Below are positions 1 through 7,167 of a stretch of 64,000 nucleotides of DNA, in pieces. The first letter of the stretch is position 1. Every line of letters begins with the position of its first letter. This DNA comes from CAYLPJ01 sp964385465 (GTDB lineage: Bacteria > Planctomycetota > Phycisphaerae > SM23-33): the NCBI GenBank assembly GCA_964385465.1, contig CAYLPJ010000024.1:15106-79105 (forward strand), written 5' to 3'. A program made the translations under genes and the position numbers. Under the pieces are notes generated by a model. The model saw only the letters and a program-made list of their open reading frames with translations. It did no database searches and was not told the DNA's origin.

Positions 1-1
1 C

Positions 2-994
2 GAAGGCTGGCTGATGGAGAACCGCTCGGCCAACGGCACGCTGGTCAACGGCAAGCGGTACAAGCGGCGGGATCAGAAGCTTGCCCTCGACACCGGCGAC
101 GTCGTCGGTGTGGGCATCCAGACGCTGATCCTCTACGTCGCCGGCGGCGATGACCCCGAGGCCGCGCTCGCCGCCTGGCGGGATGCCAACCCCGACATCG
201 ACACCACGCCGACGCCTGCCCCAGCCGGCGGAGCGCCCGCCGGAGAAGGGGAAGGCCCGAGAACCGACGCCGCCGGCGCGCCCGAGAAGAAGCCCGGCAA
301 GAAGGAGAAGGGGGACAGGGAGCAGAAACCCAAGGGCAAGAAAGCGGCCGCCGGGGGCGAAGCCGGCGAGCACGACGATGCCGAATCCGAGGAAGAGGAC
401 GAAGAGGACGACGAGACCGGCAGCGTCAAGCTGAAGATCATCCTCGCGTTCCTGGTGCTGCTGGGCATCGTGATCTTCGGCATCGCCATGATCCTGCGCA
501 GCGGCGGGCCCGGGCCGCAGGACGCAGGCCCCACCGGCCCCAGCCGCCTGACCAACGAGGAGATCCGCCAGGCCATCGAGGCGCCCGTCGACCGCCCGCC
601 CAGCCGGACCAAGGCGGCCGAGCACCTCCAGAGGGCCGTCCACAGCTACGAGAACCGCGTGCTCTGGGAGCCCGGGGACCTGTACCGGTGCGTGAAGGAC
701 TTCAAGCTGCACAAGGCCTACCGCAACGCCCAGTCGCTGAGCAGCATCCGACACGAGCAGATGTTCCACGATGCGATGGAGGAGCTCGTCGGCAAGGTCC
801 AGCAGCGCTACGACGCCGCCTGGCGGCTGGAGAAGGCCCGGAGCTGGCGGAACGCCAAGCTCTCCTTCGAAGAGATCCTGATTATCCTCCCCATCGCCGA
901 ACTCGACCGCAACGGCGAGATCTACCAGACGATCTTCCTCGACGTCCGTGACCACCTGAACCTCATCAAGTCCAAGATGGGCCGCGTGGAATAG
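2..994 (+). CDS. FHA-domain membrane protein, 5' end outside window
   Basis: The reading frame is open from the first bases, so the start lies upstream of the window. The visible N-terminal part ends an FHA domain, with the typical N-R-S-x-N-G-T-x-V-N-G pattern that binds phosphothreonine peptides. A Pro/Ala-rich and Lys-rich linker follows, then a strongly acidic run and one membrane segment (about residues 139-161 counted from the ATG at 14). The C-terminal half of about 165 residues is helical and has no family I recognise. The layout suggests a cytoplasmic phosphopeptide reader tethered to the inner membrane, with the C-terminal region outside. Partners cannot be inferred here. The FHA call is fairly sure; the rest is unknown. 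Confidence 0.8.
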   Translation, partial: EGWLMENRSANGTLVNGKRYKRRDQKLALDTGDVVGVGIQTLILYVAGGDDPEAALAAWRDANPDIDTTPTPAPAGGAPAGEGEGPRTDAAGAPEKKPGKKEKGDREQKPKGKKAAAGGEAGEHDDAESEEEDEEDDETGSVKLKIILAFLVLLGIVIFGIAMILRSGGPGPQDAGPTGPSRLTNEEIRQAIEAPVDRPPSRTKAAEHLQRAVHSYENRVLWEPGDLYRCVKDFKLHKAYRNAQSLSSIRHEQMFHDAMEELVGKVQQRYDAAWRLEKARSWRNAKLSFEEILIILPIAELDRNGEIYQTIFLDVRDHLNLIKSKMGRVE

Positions 995-1008
995 GCCGGG
1001 CCCCGGCC
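994..1008 (+). terminator. GC hairpin at the stop of the FHA gene
   Basis: A 15-base palindrome (seven-base arms around one C) starts at the last base of the stop codon. It lacks a T-tract, so a termination role is only inferred from its position. Confidence 0.3.
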
Positions 1009-1021
1009 CTGGGCGGGCTCA

Positions 1022-1158
1022 GATACGTTCGTTGCGGTTCCTGCGCCGGACGCGGCTCCTCTGGCAAGGCGGCCGAAGCAGGCGATGCCGTAGCATCGCC
1101 GATGCTGGCCAACGCGGCCAGGCGGACCGGGGACCAGCAGGAACGCAACATACGTATC
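1022..1158. repeat. 137-bp imperfect foldback element, copy A
   Basis: The element lies between two convergent genes. Its ends form an inverted repeat: GATACGTTCGTTGCGGTTCC at 1022 is mirrored, with two mismatches and one gap, by the bases ending at 1158. The inner halves also pair imperfectly, and the centre is a perfect 8-base stem (1081-1088 with 1093-1100) closed by the loop CGTA. About 125 bases recur in the opposite orientation at 22559-22683 with about five differences. No coding potential or clear target-site duplication was seen. It resembles a MITE or other foldback element, or a structured RNA family. Confidence 0.75.
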
Positions 1159-1167
1159 CGAGTCCGC

Positions 1168-2130
1168 TCAGCCGCCGCGGAGAAAGGCGTCGTCCTCGGC
1201 CGTGAAGACCACCTGCCCCGGCGGGAGGCGTCCCAGGTCGAAGCCGTCCAGCAGCTCATCCAGCGTCGCCGGCCCGCGGTCGGCCAGCAGGCCGCTCCAG
1301 TGCCCCAGCAGGCCCAGCACCCGTTCGGGCGGGGTGCCCGCCTCGCGGTAGCTCGCCAGGCGCGTGTCCCCGTGGCGCTTGGCCAGCCTCCGCCCGTCGG
1401 GGCCGACCACCAGCGGTAGGTGCCAGTGTTCCGGCTCGGGCGCCAAGCCCAGCAGGCGCCGCAGGTGAACCTGCCTGGCGGCGGAGTCCAGCAGGTCGTC
1501 GCCCCGGACGATCGCGTCCACCCCCCAGGCGGCGTCGTCGACCACCACCGCGAGCTGGTAGCCCGCCAGCCCCTCGTTGCGGTAGATCACGAAGTCCCCG
1601 CACGTCGCCGACAGGTCGATCCGCTGCGGCCCGGCGAAGCCGTCGACGAACTCGATCGGCTCGTCCCCGACGCGGACACGCCAGGCGGGCGGTCGGCCGG
1701 CGTCGGCCTCGGCCTCGGCGGCGGTGGCGTAGCGCCCGCGGCACGTGCCTGGATAGGCCGGTCCGCCCTCGCCGGCGTGCGGCGCCCCGGCCGCGAGTTG
1801 CACGTCCTTGCGGCTGCACGTGCAGGGGTAGGCCCACCCGGCGTCGATGAGCCTGCCTAGGGCATCGAGGTAGGCGTCCGAGCGGGAGGACTGATAGACG
1901 GCCGGGCCGTCGAAGCCCAACCCCAGCCAGGCGAGGTCGTCGAGCGCCTGGCGGTCGGCGCCGGCCTTGGTGCGGGGCCCGTCGAGGTCCTCGATCCGCA
2001 TGAGCACGGCCCAGCCCCGGCTGCGGGCCATCAGCCAGTTCAGCAGGAACGTCCGCGCGTTGCCCAGGTGCAGCGCCCCGGTGGGTGAGGGGGCCAGGCG
2101 TGTGATGCGTGGTCGGGGGTTCGCGGCCAT
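1168..2130 (-). CDS. gluQ: Glutamyl-Q tRNA(Asp) synthetase
   Basis: This is a short class I GluRS-like enzyme of 320 residues without the anticodon-binding domain. Such enzymes activate glutamate and attach it to queuosine in the anticodon of tRNA-Asp. The HIGH-type motif reads HLGN near residue 21 and the KMSKR-type motif reads RLAKRHGD. The C-x-C...Y-x3-C zinc ligands of the family are present (CTCSRKD, then YPGTCRG). The ATG at 2130 is preferred over the in-frame ATG at 2139, because the latter overlaps a CACAAT -10 box and homologues start close to the RLAPSPTG motif. The gene converges on the FHA gene across the foldback repeat. Confidence 0.9.
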   Translation of the reverse strand: MAANPRPRITRLAPSPTGALHLGNARTFLLNWLMARSRGWAVLMRIEDLDGPRTKAGADRQALDDLAWLGLGFDGPAVYQSSRSDAYLDALGRLIDAGWAYPCTCSRKDVQLAAGAPHAGEGGPAYPGTCRGRYATAAEAEADAGRPPAWRVRVGDEPIEFVDGFAGPQRIDLSATCGDFVIYRNEGLAGYQLAVVVDDAAWGVDAIVRGDDLLDSAARQVHLRRLLGLAPEPEHWHLPLVVGPDGRRLAKRHGDTRLASYREAGTPPERVLGLLGHWSGLLADRGPATLDELLDGFDLGRLPPGQVVFTAEDDAFLRGG

Positions 2131-2137
2131 GGAGGAC

Positions 2138-2165
2138 ATTGTGCGTCACGGCGCGAGGGCGTCAA
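2138..2165 (-). promoter_or_regulatory. Promoter of gluQ, apparently leaderless
   Basis: TTGACG (2165-2160) and CACAAT (2143-2138) are 16 bases apart. The ATG at 2130 follows the -10 box after only 7 bases, so the transcript should start at or next to the start codon. Confidence 0.55.
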
Positions 2166-2201
2166 GTCCATGCGAACGGGCGCCCACGGCCGCCGGGGCG
2201 C

Positions 2202-2230
2202 TTGACTTGCGGGGCCGCAGAGAATAGGTT
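2202..2230 (+). promoter_or_regulatory. Sigma70-type promoter of the GT39 gene
   Basis: TTGACT (2202-2207) and TAGGTT (2225-2230) are 17 bases apart and 20 bases before the ATG at 2251. It diverges from the gluQ promoter. Confidence 0.55.
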
Positions 2231-2250
2231 TCGGTCGTTCAGGATCACGG

Positions 2251-4206
2251 ATGCTCACGGACACCGATCACACCCGAGCCGGCCTCGACCCCCGTCCCGG
2301 CCCCGCGCGCACCGCGGCGGACCTGGCCCTCATCGCCGCTGCCGGAATCGCCGTCGTCGCCGTGGCCGCTGCCGCGCCCACGCACCTCTACGCCTACGCC
2401 CAGCTCAAGCGAATCGGCTCGGCCATGGCGATCCTCCAGCGCGGGCAGTGGCTGCTGCCCATCAACCAGACTGGCGGCATCGCCAGCAAGCCGCAGCTCT
2501 ATCCCTGGCTCTCGGCGGCGCTGCTGTGGGCGACCGGCGCCTACAACGACATCGTCTTCCGCCTGCCCAACATCGCCGCCTACCTCGCCACGGCCGCGCT
2601 GACCTACGTCTTCGCCCGCCGCGCCCTCGGCCGGCGGGTGGCGCTGCTGGCCGGGTGCCTCTTCGCCACCGCGCTGCACATGGGGCGCATGGCGTACATC
2701 GCCTCGACGGACATGCTGCTGACGATGTCGATCACCGCGTCGATGCTCTGCGCCGACCGGCTGCTCGCCCGCCCCTGCCCGCGGCGCGACCGCTGGAAGT
2801 GGGGGGTCGCGCTGTGGGCGAGCATGATCGTCGGCGGGCTCAGCAAGGGCTGGGGCGTGGTCAACCTCGCCCTCGTGGGCTTCACGCTCCTGCTGGTGGC
2901 CGTGATCGGCCGGCCGCTGCCGGTGGGCCTGCATCGCCATCGGCGCCGCGGGCGGCTGGCGCTGACGCTGTGGCTGGCGCTGCGGCGGACCCGGCGGACC
3001 ATGCGGGCAACGTACTTCGGCTGGGGCCTGCTGGCCATGGCCGCCGTGTTCGTGCCGCTCTGGATCGGCATGGCCCTTCGCGGCGGGGCGGAATTCCGCG
3101 AGCTGATCTACCACGAGTTCATCCAGCGGGCGACGGGCGTCGGCGCGAACCCTCCCGAGGGCCCCAGCGCCCCGCCGGTACTGCACTGGCTGTACTACCT
3201 CCTGCCGGCCTCGGTGCCGGCGCTGGGGGCCCTGGCCCTCGTCCGGCCCCGTCGCTGGTTCCGCCGCCGGGGCCCCATCGGCGTGCCGCTCGCCTGGACC
3301 GTCGGCGTCGTCCTGCCGTTTTCCCTTACCGCGGGCTTCCGGCCGGACTACCTCCTGCCGTGCTTCCCCGCCGGGGCCATGATGGCCGCGTGGGCCGTGG
3401 AAGAGACCCGCCGCCGAGGGGGGCTCGATCGCGCTTCCGCCGTGCTCCGTCACGTCATCGCCGCCGCCAGCGTGACCGTCGGCCTGGCCGTGGCGGTCCT
3501 CGCCGCCGGCTACCTGCTCCGCGGGCACCTCGGCGGGGCCCTCGCCGACGCGCTCGACCCGCCGTATCGCCGCCACGCCGCCACACGCGCCGCCCTGTGG
3601 GTTCTGGTGCCCGGCGGGCTGGCGTGCATCGTCCTGGCCGTGCGGTGGAGCCTGCGCTGGCGGCTCGGCCGCGTCGCGGGTGTCGCTGTCGTCGGCATGC
3701 TCGGGGTGGCCTTCTTCAGCACGCACCTGCTCAGCCGCCACGCCCGCACCGGCGACGGGGAGATCATGCGCCGCTTCGCCCTTCGCGCCCGGCCGATCGT
3801 GGGCGACGACGGCTTCCTCGTCCTCCGCGCCGAGAAGCTCAGCGTCGAACTCTACCTCGGCCGGCTGGGCACCCACGTTCGCAGCTTGGAGCACCTCAAC
3901 CGCACGGGCCACCCGTGGTTGATCACCTGCGACCGCGGGCTGTGCGGCATGGGCTCCTGCCGGCCGGACCCGAACGGGGCGTACGTCGCCGAGGTCTTTG
4001 TCGACACGCCCGCCGGCCCCGCCGAGCGCAAGCAGCGGTATGCCATCGTCGCCGAGGATTTCGGCCGGGACGTGCTGGCCAGCGAGCCGGTCTTCTCCCA
4101 GAACTGGGGCCGCATCCACCTGATCCGCCTCCGCCGCCCCGTGACGGTCTCGGGCACCGCCCCGCGGATGCCGTTCGTCTCCGGCAGGCGCGAGGATGAG
4201 GACTGA
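2251..4206 (+). CDS. GT39-family membrane glycosyltransferase (ArnT-like)
   Basis: The 651-residue polytopic protein matches the dolichyl-phosphate-mannose/ArnT group of glycosyltransferases, which move a sugar from a polyprenyl phosphate onto lipid or protein outside the inner membrane. Visible marks are an early membrane segment, a loop containing SKPQLYPWL, a T-D-M motif after RMAYIAS, and a run of hydrophobic segments through the first 480 residues, followed by a soluble C-terminal part. It is the first of three genes on this strand, with a deacetylase 34 bases downstream and a polyprenyl-phosphate glycosyltransferase next. The pair of GT2 and GT39 enzymes suggests that one makes the lipid-linked sugar and the other transfers it. 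Sugar and acceptor are unknown. Confidence 0.8.
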   Translation: MLTDTDHTRAGLDPRPGPARTAADLALIAAAGIAVVAVAAAAPTHLYAYAQLKRIGSAMAILQRGQWLLPINQTGGIASKPQLYPWLSAALLWATGAYNDIVFRLPNIAAYLATAALTYVFARRALGRRVALLAGCLFATALHMGRMAYIASTDMLLTMSITASMLCADRLLARPCPRRDRWKWGVALWASMIVGGLSKGWGVVNLALVGFTLLLVAVIGRPLPVGLHRHRRRGRLALTLWLALRRTRRTMRATYFGWGLLAMAAVFVPLWIGMALRGGAEFRELIYHEFIQRATGVGANPPEGPSAPPVLHWLYYLLPASVPALGALALVRPRRWFRRRGPIGVPLAWTVGVVLPFSLTAGFRPDYLLPCFPAGAMMAAWAVEETRRRGGLDRASAVLRHVIAAASVTVGLAVAVLAAGYLLRGHLGGALADALDPPYRRHAATRAALWVLVPGGLACIVLAVRWSLRWRLGRVAGVAVVGMLGVAFFSTHLLSRHARTGDGEIMRRFALRARPIVGDDGFLVLRAEKLSVELYLGRLGTHVRSLEHLNRTGHPWLITCDRGLCGMGSCRPDPNGAYVAEVFVDTPAGPAERKQRYAIVAEDFGRDVLASEPVFSQNWGRIHLIRLRRPVTVSGTAPRMPFVSGRREDED

Positions 4207-4225
4207 GCCCTCCCCGTCGGCGCGG

Positions 4226-4231
4226 TACAAT
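4226..4231 (+). promoter_or_regulatory. -10 box just before chbG-like gene
   Basis: TACAAT ends 9 bases before the ATG at 4241, consistent with an internal promoter giving a nearly leaderless transcript. No convincing -35 box is visible. Confidence 0.4.
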
Positions 4232-4240
4232 CCCGCCGTC

Positions 4241-5095
4241 ATGGAACCCGGTTCGGACCGCAGGCGCGTGATCATCAACGCCGACGACCTCGGCTTCTCC
4301 CCGGGCGTCACGGAGGGGATCCTCCGCGCTCATCGGGAGGGTGTCGTCACCTCGACGACGCTGGCGGCGAACATGCCGCCCGCCGACGAGGCCGTGGGAC
4401 GGCTGGGCGAAGTGCCCGCCCTCGGCGTCGGCGTGCACCTGAACGTCTCGCAGGGCCCGGCGCTGTCGGGGGCCGGGCGGGAGGCCCTCGCCGACGTCGA
4501 CGGGGTGATGCGTCGCACGGCCGTGCAGGTCCTGCGGCGGTGCCTGTTGGGGCGGCGGGTGCTGGACGCGATCGAGGCCGAGTGCGACGCGCAGGTCCGC
4601 TGGCTGCTGGACCGCGGCGTGACGCCGACGCACCTGGACAGCCACCGCCACATCCACGCCTTCCCACCGGTTTTCCGGCGTGTGGCCCGCGTGGCGCGGC
4701 GGTATGATGTGCGGTTCGTGCGGTGGCACGGCGAGCGGCTGCCGGGGGCGGGCTGGCCTGCCTGCCCGCCGAAGCAGGCGCGCATCCGCTGGTACACCAA
4801 CCTGTTCGCGGGCCTGAACGCTCGCGCCGCCGACGGGCTCGCCCATCCGTCCGGGACGTGGGGTGTCGCCCACACCGGCCGGATCGACGCGGATTGGCTG
4901 GTCCTCGCCGCCCGCCGGCTGCCGCCGGGAACGATCGAAATCATGACGCACCCGGGCCTGGCCGACGACCTGGACCCGGAGCTGTCGCGGCTGCGGGAAA
5001 GCCGGCGGGGGGAGATGGACGCCCTCCGCGACGCGGCCGTCGCGGCGGCATTCGAGACCGAAGGCATCGAACGGATTCATTATGGCCAGCTCTGA
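4241..5095 (+). CDS. YdjC/ChbG-family carbohydrate deacetylase
   Basis: The 284-residue protein has the hallmarks of the YdjC family (ChbG, HpnK): the INADDLG metal-binding motif near residue 12, GVHLNVS, and DSHRHIHAFP. These enzymes remove acetyl groups from N-acetylated sugars. The start at 4241 places the metal motif close to the N terminus, as in the family; an upstream in-frame ATG at 4196 would overlap the GT39 gene. It overlaps the next gene by 14 bases, so the two are probably translationally coupled. Between two lipid-sugar transferases it could deacetylate a lipid-linked amino sugar, much as ArnD does in lipid A modification, but the fold is different and this is inference. Confidence 0.85.
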   Translation: MEPGSDRRRVIINADDLGFSPGVTEGILRAHREGVVTSTTLAANMPPADEAVGRLGEVPALGVGVHLNVSQGPALSGAGREALADVDGVMRRTAVQVLRRCLLGRRVLDAIEAECDAQVRWLLDRGVTPTHLDSHRHIHAFPPVFRRVARVARRYDVRFVRWHGERLPGAGWPACPPKQARIRWYTNLFAGLNARAADGLAHPSGTWGVAHTGRIDADWLVLAARRLPPGTIEIMTHPGLADDLDPELSRLRESRRGEMDALRDAAVAAAFETEGIERIHYGQL

Positions 5096-6104
5096 CAATG
5101 CGACCGAGGCCCCGACCGTCAAGTACAGCGTCGTCGTGCCGTTCTACAACGAGCAGGAGATCGCCGAGCGGCTGTGCGCGCGGATCCTCCGCGTCATGGC
5201 GCAGATGGGCGAGTCGTTCGAGTTGATCGTCGTCAACGACGGCAGCGCCGACGCCACCGCCGAGGTGCTGGAGACCGTCGCCGGCGGCAGCGAGCACGTG
5301 GTGTTCATCGACCTGCGGCGGAACTTCGGGCAGACGACGGCCCTTCAGGCGGGCTTCGACCACTGCCGCGGCGAGGTGATCATCGCCATGGACGGCGACC
5401 TCCAGCACGACCCGTACGAGATCCCGTTCTTCGCCAGGAAGATCGACGAGGGCTACGACATCGCCAGCGGGTGGCGCGTCCGCCGCGGGGACAGCTTCCT
5501 GCTGCGGCGCCTGCCCTCCCGCGCCGCCAACTGGCTGCTGGCGAAGGTCTCCGGCGTCAGGCTCCACGACTTCGGCACGACCTTCAAGGCCTACCGCCGC
5601 GAGATGCTCGAGGAGGTCCGCCTCTACGGCGACATGCACCGGTTCGTCCCGGCCGTGTGCGCCAGGCTGGGCGCGCGGATCTGCGAGGTGCCGATCAAGA
5701 ACGTCCGCCGCCCATCCGGGCGGAGCAACTACGGGCTGGGGCGGACGTTCCGCGTGGCGCTGGACATCCTGACGCTGCGGTTCATCACGGCCTACCTGAC
5801 CCGCCCGCTGCACTTCTTCGGCAAGTACGGGATGATCAGCATCGCCCTCGGCTCGCTGATCCTGCTCTACGGGTTCATCCGCAAGCTCATCCAGTGGGGG
5901 ACGTTCCACCTGTTCGAGCAGCACGGGCCGCTGATGGCGCTGGGGTTCATGCTCGTGGTGGTCGGCCTGCTGCTGCTGGCGACGGGCCTGATCGGCGAGC
6001 TGCTGATGCGGATCTACTTCGAATCCTCCCCGGCCAACACCTACGCGGTCCGCCGCGTGGTCGGGCGGGGCGAGCGGGAGGACGGCGCCGGGCCTACAGC
6101 GTGA
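5082..6104 (+). CDS. GT2 polyprenyl-phosphate glycosyltransferase (DPM1/ArnC-like)
   Basis: The 340-residue protein opens with a GT-A domain: SVVVPFYNEQE, VVNDGSAD, and the DGDLQHDP motif that binds the nucleotide sugar and metal. Two strong membrane segments lie near the C terminus (around residues 245-265 and 280-305), as in PmrF/ArnC and GtrB. Such enzymes load a sugar from a nucleotide donor onto undecaprenyl phosphate at the cytoplasmic face. The start overlaps the deacetylase stop. It most likely supplies the lipid-linked sugar used by the GT39 protein two genes upstream. The stop overlaps the convergent hydrolase gene by 11 bases. Confidence 0.88.
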   Translation: MASSDNATEAPTVKYSVVVPFYNEQEIAERLCARILRVMAQMGESFELIVVNDGSADATAEVLETVAGGSEHVVFIDLRRNFGQTTALQAGFDHCRGEVIIAMDGDLQHDPYEIPFFARKIDEGYDIASGWRVRRGDSFLLRRLPSRAANWLLAKVSGVRLHDFGTTFKAYRREMLEEVRLYGDMHRFVPAVCARLGARICEVPIKNVRRPSGRSNYGLGRTFRVALDILTLRFITAYLTRPLHFFGKYGMISIALGSLILLYGFIRKLIQWGTFHLFEQHGPLMALGFMLVVVGLLLLATGLIGELLMRIYFESSPANTYAVRRVVGRGEREDGAGPTA

Positions 6105-6939
6105 GCTCGGTCTGGCAGGTGACGCCGAAGCAGTCCATGCCCCCGCCGCCGGCGGCGATGCGGTCCCGGCAGGTGGCGACGATGGCGTCCACCTCGTCGT
6201 CGGCGCGGTCCTGGTTGTGGTGGTAGAGGCCCAGCGCGGTCACGCGTGCGGCCAGGGCCAGGCGGAGGGCGTCTTCGTAGGTCGAGTGCCCCCAGGTGCG
6301 CGTGGCGTGGTATTCGTCCGGGGTGAACTCGGCGTCGTGGATGAGCAGGTCGGCGCCGTGGCAGAAGGCGGCATAGTCCTCGAACGACCGCCCGCCGCCG
6401 TGACGGCAGGCCAGCTCGTTGTCGGTGAGGAACACGAAGCTCCGCCCTCCGGACTCGACGCGATAGCCCATTCCCTCGTCGGGGTGGCTGAGCGTGATCG
6501 GGCGGATGTGCAGCCCGGCGAGCTCCAGGGGAGTGCGGGCATCGTCGGTCTCGTGGAAGCTGACGTCGGCGTGGACTTCCTCCAGCGGCAGGGGGAAGTT
6601 CGGCGGGGCCATGGTCTCCGAGATCATCTTGTGAAGCGTCTTCTGCGCCGACGGGCTGCCGTGGACGCGGATGCGACAGCCGCGGCGGTAGAGCGGCTTG
6701 AAGAACGGGAACCCCAGCAGGTGGTCCCAGTGGGCATGGGTGAACAGTAGATCGATCTCGTCGACCTGCTCGTCCCGCAGGAGATTGCCCAGCCGCCGGA
6801 TGCCCGAGCCGGCGTCGAGGACCAGCACCCGCCCGCCGTCGCCGCGGACCTCCATGCAGGCGGTGTCGCCGCCGTAACGCAGGTATTGCGCCCCGCAGAC
6901 GGGGATCGAACCCCTCGCGCCCCAGCAGCGGATGAACAT
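6094..6939 (-). CDS. Metallo-beta-lactamase-fold hydrolase
   Basis: The 281-residue protein starts MFIRCWGARGSIPV, the usual opening of a bacterial branch of phosphodiesterase- or RNase Z-like metallo-beta-lactamase proteins. The metal motif THAHWDH is present, followed by SHPDEG, LTDNEL, and a late WGHST. The start at 6939 has GGAGGT eight bases upstream. An in-frame extension to 7008 would cross a TACAAT -10 box (6997-6992) and adds only low-complexity sequence. Relatives are often annotated as cyclic-phosphate phosphodiesterases, but the substrate cannot be read from the sequence. It diverges from gyrA. Confidence 0.8.
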   Translation of the reverse strand: MFIRCWGARGSIPVCGAQYLRYGGDTACMEVRGDGGRVLVLDAGSGIRRLGNLLRDEQVDEIDLLFTHAHWDHLLGFPFFKPLYRRGCRIRVHGSPSAQKTLHKMISETMAPPNFPLPLEEVHADVSFHETDDARTPLELAGLHIRPITLSHPDEGMGYRVESGGRSFVFLTDNELACRHGGGRSFEDYAAFCHGADLLIHDAEFTPDEYHATRTWGHSTYEDALRLALAARVTALGLYHHNQDRADDEVDAIVATCRDRIAAGGGGMDCFGVTCQTELTL

Positions 6940-7167
6940 AGCCGGCACCTCCATGACGCGCCCGCCGCCGCCACCCGGCGCGGGCGGGTGCATTGTAGCA
7001 GTTTCCATCCCCTACATCGGCCGATACCACGGCTTTCCGCTACACATCCACCGGACGTTCTGCGATAATACGGCGTTCTCGGCGGGGGTCGGAGGCCAGG
7101 GACGGCCGCCGGCCGGCACCCGCGGCGCCAAGGTCCCCCAAGACGTGTGACGGAATGGAGTTGTGAA

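Noticed and set aside
6940..7008. Longer start for the metallo-beta-lactamase-fold gene
   Set aside because: The added residues are mostly Gly/Pro and the segment carries a TACAAT box and GGAGGT suited to the start at 6939.
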